NCBI GenBank assembly: GCA_941918925.1
Contig: OW799235.1
Span: 21,739,201-21,803,200, forward strand
Direction of reading: 5' to 3'
DNA length: 64,000 nt
From: Phyto melanocephala
Taxonomy: Eukaryota > Arthropoda > Insecta > Diptera > Rhinophoridae
Shown here one piece after another: positions 1-11,898 of the stretch. The notes under the pieces are model-generated. The model did not search any database, was not told the DNA's origin, and was given only the letters and a program-made list of their open reading frames with translations. Position 1 is the first letter of the stretch, and every line of letters starts with the position of its first letter. Position numbers and translations under genes: made by a program.

Positions 1-679
1 CACTTTACAAATTTATTTAATTAAAACACACACTAGTTTTTTATATTATTTTTATGTGCTTTTTTTTAACGTTTCTTTTATTATTTAAACAAAATAATAG
101 TAAAATTGTTGTTTTCCCTTGTATCCATTTAGCCTTATGGTCATATTATATTTACGCTGTTGTTGCTTCTGCCGTTGCAATAGTTGCCAGTGTTATTGCT
201 GCTTGATGCCTGTGGCAAATTCCAATAATTATCTGCAATGAAATAAAAAAAAGAAGAAAGAACTTTAATACAGAGCACGGAAAAAGCAAATATTTTTGTT
301 TTAATACAACACAAGCAAAATAAAGCAACAAATAATAAAAAAATTTAAAGTGAAATTAATGAATTTAACTTTCAATCGTACAGAAAAAAAAATTATTTTT
401 AAACAGTTTTTTATATGTTAAATCAAACAACTATAGAATGCACTTGGTTTATGTGTGAATTAATGCCTGTATATGTACATAAATGAATTAAGTATATAAA
501 AAAATGTAGGTGTGTATTAATATGCTTTTAAAATACATACACACCTACTCAAATTAACATCCTTTATAAATAAAATTCAAATACAGTGTGTTGAAAAAAC
601 AGGACAAAATTTTTATTCTTTAACCAGATGTAAACTAAAATAAAGTATAAAGAACTAAACTTGACAGTCTGACCTATGA
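1..679. other. AT-rich DNA, no gene recognised
   Basis: Simple AT-rich sequence with short homopolymer runs. I see no exon, splice-bounded frame or repeat boundary that I can support. Confidence 0.5.
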
Positions 680-880
680 TTACTCAGAAAGGTTATCCAT
701 TAGATGTTTGCCTAGAACTCGGTGTCTCTGGGCGTGCAGCGCAGGACATACGCAGAAAAAGTGAAATCCGATACATTTTTCTCCAATTACAGACAGCTGC
801 GAACTCCGAGTCGGCTTGCGTGGTTTCCTAATATCCAGTAACCCGGTAATACCGCTGGCAACCTCGAGATATCTACGTTA
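680..880 (-). pseudogene. Non-LTR retrotransposon ORF2 3' fragment
   Basis: The minus strand reads TGYWILGNHASRL (about 845-809) and then, in another frame, HFLCVCPALHAQRHRVLGKH (about 770-703). This order, a TGHxxxGxHAxRL segment followed by a Cys-rich HFLCxCPAL segment, is typical of the region after the RNase H domain in R1/I/Jockey-like ORF2 proteins. Frames are broken, so this is a decayed 3' piece. The same motif pair recurs at 5,995-6,390. The locus is richer in G+C than its surroundings. What I see is the motifs; the clade within non-LTR elements is not resolved. Confidence 0.65.
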
Positions 881-1249
881 GCTTGACCGCTCTACATATA
901 TCCAGTCCTTGTCCTTGTATATCCAGGAATTCTTGTTTTGTTAGTCATTTACAGGCTTGCGACTGCATTTACCTTATATATATCCAAAGCAAATGCCTTC
1001 ATGGCTAGCATATCCGTCCACTGCGCAGATATCCAGATAAAAGCGATGTCAGTCAATTGAAGAACCTTAACAACACGTTTCAGCATTGGCCGACTATTTT
1101 AGGCAAGGTGGTGTATGATCTAAGTGACAAGAGTGTTTTCTGACTGTCGACAAAAAGAAACTCTTATTCCCGTAATTATTCTTGTCATTCGTTATCCTAC
1201 ATACCACCCAGATGGCGAATATTTCAGCGTAAAATTTGCAGCAATTATC

Positions 1250-2780
1250 CGGTAGGTGGACGTATGATGCGGACTTTTTCAGTTTTATATTTACCGTTCC
1301 TTAGAATGCCACTATAACTTTTCTTTTGGAAAGTAAGGCTTAACTAGCAAGTAATAATTTTCAGCCCCTAAGAGAAGGCAAATGTAAGTTGCATTGACTT
1401 AATAGGAATAGAACATATTATAATATAAACGGGAATCGCAACACTAGTTATAATGAATTAATGGTGTGATAACTCTTTATCAGAAATATTATTAAATATT
1501 TAAACCCTCAGAACTGAAGGTGAAATGGTGAGATAAAAAATCTTTTCCGATTATAATAGTACTCTTGATTTACGTTTAGCGAAAACGTCAATCCAATTTC
1601 ACACAAAGTATTTATACGTGATAAAAATGTAGAGATAATAGGCTCAATTTCCGTCCTATAAAAGTGTAAAATGAAAACTTTTTGTGTGTCATATCATATG
1701 GTGCCATCATAACTCTTCATTTCACAATATCATAGAACAAGAATCGAGTCCAATACCGGCATATGTAAACTTTTGTTTCATATTCCTTACATTCCTTTAT
1801 CTTGCATTTTGTTTTGAATTACACAACTTTTAAACCAGTTTAATTATTCTTTTGGTAAGTAAAGCTTAATAAACAAGCGCTTAAGATTATAGCATATGTA
1901 TGTAACTTGAATGGGTAGAATAGGGAATAAAAAATAGTTCGAAAAATCGATACAAAAAAAAAACGAAACAATATATTTTAAATTAACGAATCATGTAAAA
2001 ATAACTGACCCACTATCCTAAATTAAAGTGAACTTTAATTTCCTTTAAACTTGAGATTAAGGTAAACCTTGACTGAAATATAAAAAAGTAGATTAAACTT
2101 TGAGCAATTGTTCACAATTTTTCTTCAATTGATTTAATTAAATCAACATTTAATTTTAGTGCTTCACTGTTTTTACATTTATTCCATCTAGTGTATTATA
2201 TTATTGCTACAAGTATAAATTATTTTATTTTAATATGTTATTTCCCTTTTAATTGTGTACTTTATGGTTGAAAAGTGTTTTTTACAGTTTCTTTTTTAAC
2301 CCAAATACGTACATATTTTTGTGCTAAAAGGTTTGTCATAATATTTTCATGGAAGAGATGGGCAATAAAAGCCTTAGTTAACCATTTGTAGGGCCACTAA
2401 GGATTTAAAAAATTATTACAAGGAGATGTTAAGGAATTGAAAGAAATAGAAGAAGTCCTTGTTCTATTAAAAGGTGAAGTAATACGTTTATTTTTTACTT
2501 TAAAACAATAGCTTTGAATAGTGATAAGTCAAATATAATAAACCAACTTAATACAGCCTACTATTCACGTTAAAAATGTAGAAAAATGCGAAGAAAAGTC
2601 AAGACTTTTGTTTTACGTTCCTCACATTCCTTTAGTTTGAATTTTAGTTTTGCAACAAAAATTCTGCAGTAGGTGAAGGTGCCACTTTTATCAGTTCTTA
2701 GCAAGTAAAACTTAGTGAGCAAATACTATTTAGACTATGGTAATGTGAGTTGGTTCTAATTAAGTAATAAAGTTAAAAGA
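1250..2780. repeat. Degenerate threefold repeat region
   Basis: Three diverged blocks (about 1,280-1,400, 1,770-1,930 and 2,615-2,770) share an order of short motifs: GTTCCTTA(C/G)A(A/T)T(T/C)CCTTT, then TTTTGG(T)AAGTAAAGCTTA, then a GCAAGTA..TAT(A/G)G segment and TGTAA(C/G)TTG. Spacing is about 500 and 850 bp, so this is either an old dispersed element present three times or a decayed long-period tandem. No coding potential was seen. Confidence 0.4.
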
Positions 2781-2990
2781 ATAAAAAAATGAACAAAACC
2801 GAAATATTAAGTTTTCACCTCACCTTAACAAATAAAGAAAATTAGTTCACTTTTGTGGATAAGCCCATTAGATCCCAAGCTTCTTTTAAATTAAAAAAAA
2901 TCACAAGTTTTTTTTTATTAAATCTAGCTTATGAGAGTTAAATTAAGAAAAAAAAATTTAAAAAAAAAATTAGTAGAGTGTTTTTGGCCT

Positions 2991-3006
2991 GTACTCGTAT
3001 GAGTAC
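2991..3006. repeat. GTACTC..GAGTAC palindrome
   Basis: A near-perfect 16-bp palindrome (gtactcgtatgagtac). Related copies lie at 4,207-4,222 and 4,548-4,563, on the other side of the piggyBac remnant, so it may be a subterminal repeat of that element. Confidence 0.5.
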
Positions 3007-3109
3007 AACAGGACAATAGGGTGTATAATGAATTAGATCTAAAAGAAAGTAGACTTAGTTTCCAAATATATTTCATTCACGTTAGGGTATTTTTTAATTG
3101 AACACCAGA

Positions 3110-4125
3110 AAGAAAAAATTATATTATTATTAGTACGACTTGTATTCGATTTGGTACGAAATTTTTTTAAACACTCTTTACGCAAAGTGCAACGTTAAAA
3201 ACCTCGAATTCCATCGGATTTGATATACGTTTAGGGAAGTGCTTATCTGCTGATGTTGCAATTGCTTATTTAGTTGAAAGCCTCGGTTCTATGGCACGAA
3301 TCTTATAATTTCTAAGGTGGAATCAAACTATTCCGCTTTGAAAATTTAAAAGATTGATTTGGTATTTGTTTGTGCTCTTGTAAAGATTCAAAAAATTTAC
3401 TAGACAAGAATTTTTTATTGACATACACTTAGGTCACCACCATTTTTTGCTTCTGAACTTTATGTTGTAAGCATTTATTGATTGGCTATGCAAATCCACT
3501 CCTTCGATTCCGGCATTGTATTCCGCAATAAGCTTTGGTTCCTGGAAACGATTTCTTGACATATCAGTAAAATTAAATAAATGGTAAGTGCATATCCTCG
3601 TCTTACTGCCAATATATGCGCTCTCTTGGTAAGGAGTGATAACCGCTGTAAAGTAGAATGCCAATAAATTACTTTAGCTCTTCTGGAGCAATGTTTAACT
3701 TATGCATGTTGTGTTTTGAGGCAAATTTCACAGTTTGGTCAGCGATTAGATGAACAACATCATTATCAAAAACTATTCCAAATACTTCTACTGGAGATTT
3801 GCCTTCCAGTACAGTGTTCTTTTTACTCCTAAAAGTCTCAAAAAAGCTCGGCATATCCATATTCTTGAGTTTTTTTGTCTATGTTTTATTCCCGATGGCC
3901 CTAATAGCGATTTGTTTTACTCTGAGAGTCATCATCGCTGTTTCAATCTTCAAGCACTTTTAACTACCCTGCAATGTCCTGTTGAGAGTCAGTGTGTAAT
4001 ATATTACCTTCGTCAATTCCTTCTTTATTTGTTTCGCGATCGGCATTTGGAGGAATTATGGTGAAGTTAAAATTCGCATGACTATTACTTTCAGCATAGT
4101 CAAATGCAGCAGCAATATTTTAATT
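3110..4125 (-). pseudogene. piggyBac-like transposase remnant, core deleted
   Basis: Reading the minus strand from 4,125, an N-terminal stretch (TIIPPNADRE, later an acidic NSDDDS) leads to SPVEVFGIVFDNDVVHLIAD, the usual start of the piggyBac transposase DDE domain, then EELK-stop-FIGI. After MSRNRFQ the text jumps to LIAEYNAGIEGVDLHSQ and YNIKFRSKKWW, which in piggyBac proteins lies a few hundred residues downstream and holds the last catalytic Asp (GVDL). A Cys-rich C-terminal remnant (RCTLRKEC) follows near 3,180. Most of the catalytic core is therefore gone, and there are stops and frameshifts. It cannot encode an active transposase. Three GTACTC..GAGTAC palindromes flank it; no convincing TTAA-bounded TIR pair was found. 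Confidence 0.8.
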
Positions 4126-4206
4126 TTTTTTTTTATAATACATATTTATGTCCATCGCAAAATAACTACAATTGTTAAATGAAAATTTTACATGCTTTAA
4201 CCCATT

Positions 4207-4563
4207 GTATTCGTACGAGTACAGCAATAATAATGTTTACCAAACAACACTTTCAATCACGTTTTCAAAAAACTTTAATAATCGTGCTTAAATTTAGTTC
4301 AGCTTTTAATTTCACAAGATCTGCTTCGCGCCAAGCTCAACATTAATAATATAAAAAAAAATTGCAATAAAATACTGAAAAACGGGGAATCACCTTTTTA
4401 ATAATATTGGAATATTAGTTAACACTTACACATGTTTAGTTTCTTTTGATGCAGATCTACTCTCTACAGTAATATTTAAAGCAAACAGCACTCCAAAAAA
4501 TGAGAGTAACAATATTTTTACGAGGGCCTAAACTTCGGTAATTTTCTGTACTCAAGCGAGTAC
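4207..4563. repeat. Palindromes beside the piggyBac remnant
   Basis: Copies at 4,207-4,222 (gtattcgtacgagtac) and 4,548-4,563 (gtactcaagcgagtac) match the palindrome at 2,991-3,006. TTAACCC occurs at 4,197-4,203, but its orientation points away from the transposase remnant. Confidence 0.45.
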
Positions 4564-5990
4564 AGTCGGATTTATTATTTAACGTTAAAATTAAAACCTT
4601 TTTTTATTGTCGTGGTAGTTTTTAGTTTTTTTATTTTTTCATTATGATTGTAATTTAGGCTTAAATATATTTTCTGTTCCTACTAACACTTTGCCGGAGC
4701 CAAATAAATTACAATCGTTTCTCAATTTCAAAGGTTTACTCTACCTGCACTATTATTTAAATTATAATTTACATAAATAGTTATTTATATTAAAAATGTT
4801 TATTAAATATTTTTATTTTATTGGTTTTTACTCATTATCATAAGTATATGTGTGTGTGTGTGTAAAAATAAACCAAAATTTTAACACAAATTTATGTTAT
4901 TTTCCCACATGTGCTTGTAGTAGTTAATGTATATAAATTGCAAAGTACATTTAAATTTTTTTTTTAGCATAAATCAAAATTAAAATAAGGTATTTTTTTT
5001 TTCAAATTATACAAATATTAGCTTTTAATGAATAATGGTATTTGCAAAATATTTTAAAAGTATACTTATGTATGTAAAATAGACTATAAATAATTAATTA
5101 TATATATTAAATTTGCATTAATAACACCATTAAAGTTTTAGTATAAGTTATCATGAAATAACTTAAAAAAAGTATTTATGGAAAATTAAATACAATTTTA
5201 TTTGATAAAATAAAGAAATGAACTATGATTGAGCTATTATAGAAACTAAGTTGAAATCACGTTTATTTAAAATGTTCAACCAACTCTTCACAAAATATTA
5301 AAAAAAAAATAAGAAATATAGAGAGAAGCGTGCAAATGTAAAACCTCTTTTTAATAATTCAAAACTTTCAAACTTCCACAAAATTTTTATTACCTTCCCC
5401 TTCGCCTTACCCAAGTTTTTATATACATCGTTTAGCAATACCCACCAGGGTGCCTACTGCCAATGAAGTCCATAGAAAAATATTATTATTGTTAAACATA
5501 TGAGAAATTAAGGTTTTTTGTTTTTGCCATGAAGATCTCAAAAATAGACACTTCATGTACCATACCTTTATCTAACGGTATTTGGGATATACATATGTAA
5601 TAGCACATTTTCATTATATGTAATTTGCACCTCATTTGTAATATGAAAAAGTTGACAAAGGTGGTCGAAAACTATTTCAATATGAGTGGAGAAAATACTC
5701 CTTCTGCTAAAACTATTTCAAGGTTCGTATATAGAAAATACAAAGGAAGGGACACTAACCAAGATAGGCTTTTAGTAAAGAATTTATTTGGTATGTAGTT
5801 TTTATGGAAGAAATATAATAATAACTTTTTTATAATACAGCCTTTATTTAAAGCGGTAATTATATGGAAATTATCCGCTGTAAGAACAGTAAAAAACAAG
5901 CGCTACATTTCCGAAAAATTCAATCCATTTCGAAGGCGTTAAGTCACATCAAGTCTATTCGGTTTCTCAGAAAATGTTGGTTAATTGGTT
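4564..5990. other. No gene recognised; (TG)n microsatellite
   Basis: AT-rich sequence with a short TG repeat near 4,849-4,862. I see no supported gene or element. Confidence 0.5.
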
Positions 5991-5994
5991 AACG

Positions 5995-6390
5995 TGGTAG
6001 TTCACTGCACGCAAACAGTCAAGTGGAGTCTGTGTAACTCCGTTTTGACAGCACCACATCACTCGTCAATTCTCATGTATCCCAGAATTAATCCAAGAGT
6101 AAGGGTACTAGATTCACCCCGTGACCGTGGGGTATCTCAGTAGATAATTCAGTCCAACTTCAGATATCGCAGAGAAGCCATTCAGTATATGTTCTTCCAG
6201 AAGTCAGTGTCTCTTAGCCGCTAGTGCAGGACATTTGCAGAGAAAGTGGAAAACCGAATCCTCCTTCTCTCTATTCATACAGCAGTGACAATGGAAGTCC
6301 GAGTCGACTTGCATGTTTGCCTAACATCCAGTGACCCGTCACTACCACCGTCAACCTCGATATGTCCCTCCGACTTCGACTAAGTAAAAA
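5995..6390 (-). pseudogene. Non-LTR retrotransposon ORF2 3' end and 3' UTR
   Basis: The minus strand gives TGHWMLGKHASRLGLP near 6,340-6,295, then a Cys-rich segment CHCCMNREKEDSVFHFLCKC followed by PALAAKRH (6,290-6,220), then LLEEHILNGFSAISEVGLNY and PTVTG. This is the classical C-terminus of an I/R1/Jockey-type ORF2, after RNase H. One in-frame stop and at least one frame change show it is dead. The sequence 5,995-6,150 is non-coding and matches 11,703-11,875, so it is probably the 3' UTR of the same family. It is closely related to the fragment at 680-880. Confidence 0.75.
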
Positions 6391-6449
6391 GTTGCAACGT
6401 ACGCCGTACATCAAAAGAGGGCCACGTAAGCCGTGCCACCTTACAAGTA

Positions 6450-7490
6450 CTCAGCCCACGCCACCTATCATCGGCCATTAGCACTATTATGAGTACTGTG
6501 GCACTTACCCTTCATTTATTACATACACTCAGAAAACAAACATTCAAATTCATTGTCGAATGAGTCAGTTTTTGCAATATAACTTTTTTTCATTGTTATA
6601 AAATTTTTATTGTAAGAATCATGATTTCTTATTGTTGACTCCATATTTATATTCCGAAATGAAAATCTGTAGATATAACCATAAAATTCTACTACTATCA
6701 CAACTTAACTATGCGATTGGCATAGTGTTTTCTCTGTGTACAGTGAAAAAATGGATAAAGGTCTTTAAAGCGCACGCAACGAAAGCAGTTTGTTGAGAGT
6801 CTTGGTGAAGATTTATGTCAATCTGTTATTTTGAAAAGGTCTAAGATACCACAATAGTTGCAAGATTTTCAATCAAGTCAGCTATTGAATGCATTTTAGA
6901 TAAAAATTTTTCAAAGGAATTGATATTAATTAATTTTGAGGAATTTAGATGATGAATTAAAAGCCAAAGAACCTACAGTAAGTAAGATACAACTGACGGC
7001 ATGAAAATGAAATGTTATATATACTACTGCTCTAGACAAAAAATACACACTCGACAAGTTTGCGTTAGATGCAACAAGCATATTTTTGGAGAGCATAGCT
7101 TTAATCAAACTAAACGTGAAAAGTGTCACTAAGGTTCAATAACATTATTAAACGCAATACTAGAATTACTGAAGTGAAATAATTACAACTAAAACACTTC
7201 TATATATGTAATTTTCTTTAAAATTCTTTAGTCCTCTAGTTGGGTATAGTCGTCAAAATAGCAAGTTTTTCAAAACAAGCAACTCTCGTGCAATTATTAC
7301 ACTTTTGTTACATCTTTCGGGAAGATCGAAGATGTCTTTAGGGAGGCAGTGCAATTGCGCAAAGGGTTTTTTCTATACATTTTACAGCACCATCTGTAGT
7401 TGTATATTTGTTAGTTATATACTCGTTTTGAAGGTAACTTTACTCTGCAGAACAAATTTTTTTTTTTTAACCTTATAATAAAAGTGTTAG
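6450..7490. other. No gene recognised
   Basis: AT-rich DNA. Open frames here are short and lack recognisable motifs. Confidence 0.4.
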
Positions 7491-7499
7491 AAGTTTAGC

Positions 7500-8290
7500 A
7501 ATTTAGATATTACGTTATATACCGACAGTGCCCAAGGCATCGATATGCTGACGGATCGAAGAGTGGTTCATATGACATAAGCCGTAACACAGGTAAATAA
7601 TTGCGTCTAGCAGATCTTTATGGATAGGCAATCAGTTATTAATACCGTGATGACCAAAAAAGTTGGATCTCGAAATAACCTGAAATAAAAGAGGGAAATA
7701 AAATTTCATACAAACTGTGAACGTCTAGCGATAATAAGGTTGCCAAGCATTTACGACATAAAATGGGATCATTTTTGAATACTTACTATAACCCTGGAAA
7801 TCATAAAACCTTTTAATAGATTCAAAAATGAACTTTAGTTTTGTGCAATCCATGAACAAGAAAGTTGTAAAATACTGCTATCGGCAAGGTGACGAAGATA
7901 GTATTAGGTGACCCAAAGCAAAGAAGATTATGAAACTAAAAATACCAAAGGAGGCAAACTAGTGTAATAACAGGTCACAACAAGATGAGAACTCATCTCG
8001 CTTGCCTGGGACTGTCGCATGAAATATAGAGCATGCGAAGTAGAGAATGACCGATTGGAATAATGTCTTGTGTTTAGGCTTATGAGACGACTTTAGCGTG
8101 GATTCTATGCCAATATTGATATATCTGACGAATTCAAATTGAAAATCCCTAAGGAATTAAGTTGATGGGATTGTGTTCTTGATCTAAGTAGTCGAGATGT
8201 TAACGGAAATAGGAAAATGGTTTATTACGAGAAATTCGTTCCTTTAGAGCGCACAGCATAGTAATTGGACATACCTAACCTAAGCTAGAC
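7500..8290 (+). pseudogene. Non-LTR retrotransposon RNase H and 3' end
   Basis: Near 7,518 the plus strand reads YTDSAQGID, resembling the YTDS motif of the RNase H domain in non-LTR ORF2 proteins. Near 7,967 it reads VITGHNKMRTHLACLGLSHE, the downstream TGHxxxxxHL segment. Next come ACEVENDRLE-stop-CLVF and LMRRL, a decayed form of the EEETxEHxLCxCPAL..RR motif. The tail at 8,240-8,290 contains GTAATTGGACATACCTAACCTAAGC, a 3' UTR style common in dipteran R1/I-like elements. Many stops intervene. It lies on the opposite strand to the 5,995-6,390 fragment and its sequence differs, so it is a separate insertion. Confidence 0.65.
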
Positions 8291-8299
8291 CGATACTGC

Positions 8300-10600
8300 T
8301 ATACTTGAAGGTCTTATATTTTCGAAATAATTTACCAAATTATAAGAAAAATATTTGTATTATTAATTGTGTAAATTTCTTCTTTTCTCTACTTTATAAT
8401 TTAAATCCTCATACATTGAATGTTTATTTGTCATTAAGCACTTTAATTGTCCAAGACTTAAACGTTTTTTAAGCTGTTATTTGTTCCGTAGTAAGCAAGT
8501 TCTGCTTATTACTTATTTAGCAAACAAACAGAAAAAGTGCTCTATAATCAATTTTCTGTTTGGAACTAATTTTCAAAATAATTTGATTTTTTTCCTTTGT
8601 TTTCCCTCAAGTCAACAAAAATCTGTTTAAATTATGAAATTTTAAACCAACATTTGTTTTTTTTTTTAATTCTCCGAAGCTTAAGTAGTTGCTGTTCAAT
8701 TTCTTGTTTAAATAAACAAATGTGTATTTTGCATTGTTATACTTAATATTATATTGTTGTATATTTAGATAATGTACTTTAAAACGAGGGCAATCTTAAA
8801 AATCCTATATTATTTCAAGACGGTTAAAGGGAATATTTTGGTTAAAGGAAATATTTTGACCGAAGCCAACTTAGAATTATTGGTCTATTATATGTCATTA
8901 TACGGGCTAAGGTATTGTTTTTATAAATGTGAAACATCCTAAGTTAAAATAGAAATCAGTGTTGAACAAAATTCCAGCCCAAGTTATTTTGCACAAACGC
9001 ACCTAATAATTCCACGAAACTTTTGAAACTGCCTCGGAGCGTATATTTAAATCGGTTGTCATATTAAGCAGCATAAATAAACTTTTGTACAGACATCTAT
9101 TCTATAACCACAGCAAAAATATTTTATGTTTATTTTGCATTCCAAAGAATGTAATTTAATGCTGTCAGCAATAAAATGGGTTCGAAAAATATAACGTGTA
9201 CATACTAAGATGTACTTACTCATCTGAAAATTGTGAGTAAATAAAACATTTAAATTCCAAATGATATATGTATGTATGTATAAGCATGTGCAATAGTAGC
9301 AGTATGAAAACTACAACAATATACGTAATATATGTACCGTTCAGTACTACTACATGTGTGTAAATAAATGTATGTTTTCTAATATATAAAAGATTACTAA
9401 CGGATTTTTGTTTTATCATGTCTTTTTACGGCTTAAAAACATACACTTACTTCGTACATTAAATATTTATGTCGATCTGTGAGCTGCTTATGTAAACATC
9501 TATCTTTGAATGAATTTTAAAATTAAAATCAAATAATAGGAAAATAATTTTTATTCAAAAATATCAGGAAGTTAAGAATTTTTTGTTTGTGTTAGTTAAC
9601 CTTGAGCAAAAAAATGCTTATCACGCTTCTATTATCAGTAAGACAATGAATATTTGTTTTATGCGCTACCGTAAGCGACAAAATACATAAACAAATTAAA
9701 CAAAACAAATATTTTTGTTGCAAGGCGGCAAAAACAAATAAAAAGTAGCAATTTATAAAATGAGATATATTATATTATTTAATTTTAGACACATACGACC
9801 ACGTTGAAGCAGAATAAAGGTATTATTTTTGTATAAGACTACTTCTTACCGTCTAATATAAATAAAGGTAAAAAAACTAAAAAAGAAAAACAAATTTGAA
9901 TACTTGTCAAGTACTAGAGTTGTTTAAAATTTATTTTAATTTAGTAATTTCCACATATCATTTTCATCTTAATTTAGTTCTTGGCAGTTCGGTTCTTGAG
10001 TGGTTCTGTTAAACCATTTTAGTTATCATTATATTTCCAAACTCTATAGGTGAGCAAAGTATATTTTTGAACTGTCATTCTAACACCTTAAGATATAATT
10101 ACCAAATTTTGCTTATAACTACATTTTAGACTTACACAATCACAACACTTACAAATCGTGAACATTTAAATATTTTCGAAATTCGCGATATGTTCGTCAA
10201 ACCTTGAGAACACTTCGTCAAGTTAACCCTGCTGGCAGGTAAAAAAAACTTGCAAATCTTAGGTATAGGACTATTTTGGTCCATACCATTTTTGTTTATA
10301 TAATAAATGCACTTAAACACTTAAATAAATGCAAAAAAATAGAGCTTAGTTTTATTTAAAATAGAGTTTAGTTTTAAAAAATAACTAAAATATAATAACG
10401 GTTAAACTTTGACCACTGGGTGACATGCTGTAATAATAATTTTTTTGGTAAGCCTGTTTTAACATTCTGATATATTTTTGTAATTCCCCCAAATTCTATT
10501 GCTTTGCCATGATGACGTTTTGCCGCTTCATAATTGGTTTGCATTATTTCTGTGTTCTTCTAATCTATATTGCCATATAACTAGTACATATTAGTTTTAT
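8300..10600. other. No gene recognised; short microsatellites
   Basis: AT-rich DNA with a TATG microsatellite around 9,264-9,282. No coding or element structure that I can defend. Confidence 0.45.
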
Positions 10601-10653
10601 TTTAATTTGTGTTCAGTGTTTGTTGTGTTGATGTGTGCCTTGATAAAAAAAAA

Positions 10654-11345
10654 ATGGAATATCGGCGATATTCAATTTTAAGTATTTTGGATGAAAATTT
10701 TAGATGTGAAAGCACTCTGACAAATGATTTTGTGTCAGAAAACGAAGAAGATGCTGCAGGAGTCACTGATATAGGTTTACTGTATATTGATAAAAATAAA
10801 ATGCAATAGAGCGCAACTCCTTTAGACCGCCGCGTTGGAACTTTTTTTGAGAATGTCATTTCCATACAACCAGGACCAACTCGATTTGCCACATCCAGAT
10901 GCCACGATATTTTTTGTTATTTTTTCCGCCAACGTCAGAAAAAAATAATAGTTGAAAATGCAAACAAGTATGGACGTATGCATTTACATTACTTTCAGAA
11001 ATCGATGTTTCGTGGGCACCAATGCATCCAAATCGTATGAGATTTGAATTGTTACGCCAGCTGAGTTTATCCTTGGCTCAAGAACACATGCTAAAACGAT
11101 CCCACTTACCTAAAAACAAATCATCCGCAGAGCTTCTGACTGAAATTAGAACAACAACTTCTGTTTGTGTAGCATCTATGAGCGGTGTAACGAAAATCTC
11201 ATCTACTATAAAACGTGGTATCTGCGGCTGCTGTAGATACAAATATGATAATAAGTGCATCATGTGAAATGAATTTATATGCAAACTACAACGAGAAATA
11301 ATTTGCTCATCCTGTACTGAGAATTTTAAGCGATTTATCCACCAT
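10654..11345 (+). pseudogene. Second piggyBac-like remnant, core deleted
   Basis: From the ATG at 10,654 the frame reads MEYRRYSILSILDEN then an acidic SENEEDAAG, interrupted by a stop at about 10,807. After that come GPTRFATSRCHDIFCYFF and IVENANKYGR, matching the start of the piggyBac DDE domain. Without the catalytic middle, the sequence continues as RMRFELLRQLSLSLAQEH, the post-catalytic region, and then RGICGCCRYKYDNKC and EIICSSCTENF, a Cys-rich zinc-binding C-terminus. Frames change between blocks. The N-terminal and C-terminal thirds remain and the Asp triad region is missing, as in the remnant at 3,110-4,125. The two differ in sequence, so they are different lineages. Confidence 0.75.
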
Positions 11346-11349
11346 TTCT

Positions 11350-11700
11350 GTAAATTTTTTCATAAGAATAAAACAATAAATATGCGTGAACCAAAATGAT
11401 CCCAAACCTAAGAATCTTTACTTTTTATTTATTGTTTCATCTTTCACTTATCATAGATAATTGAAAATTTGTTAGCAACAATTCAAAACGTCGTTCGTAA
11501 AACCTCCCTGAAAACTACTCAGAAATTTTAGACGAAAGATTTTATAAGATCCAACTGGTACAACAATTAAAGCTAATCCATATCAATTGAGGCGGGTGTT
11601 CGGAGAAATGGGAAAATAAACTGTATTTCAATCATCAAATTATTTTATGTGACGAGGTTCATTTCTGTCTTAATGGGTATATTGGATGGTAAGTTATCGT
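11350..11700. other. No gene recognised
   Basis: AT-rich; nothing identified. Confidence 0.4.
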
Positions 11701-11702
11701 TG

Positions 11703-11875
11703 TAGTTAACTACGCGTGAACTGTCAAGCGGAGTTTATATGACAGCGTTATAACAAGATCTCATCACTCGCTAGGTTCTGTGTCTCTTAGAATAAGTCTA
11801 AGAAGGGGGTGATAGATGCACCCCGTAGCCGTGAGGTATCTCAGAAGATCGTTTAGTCTTTAGGCAATTGTGCTG
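11703..11875 (-). repeat. Non-LTR retrotransposon 3' UTR fragment
   Basis: About 170 bp matches 5,998-6,155 in order: AGTT(A/C)ACT.C.CG.., CTGTCAAG(C/T)GGAGT, ACAAGATCTCATCACTCG, and CACCCCGT(A/G)(A/G)CCGTG(A/G)GGTATCTCAG. It is therefore the 3' terminal part of the same family without ORF2 sequence. It abuts the dispersed repeat at 11,899. Confidence 0.6.
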
Positions 11876-11898
11876 AATTTCAGTAGCGATTCATTCTC

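Noticed and set aside
3018..4203. TTAACCC near 4,197 and AATAGGGTG near 3,016 as the piggyBac TIR pair
   Set aside because: Their orientations point away from the transposase remnant, so they cannot be its two outer ends as read.
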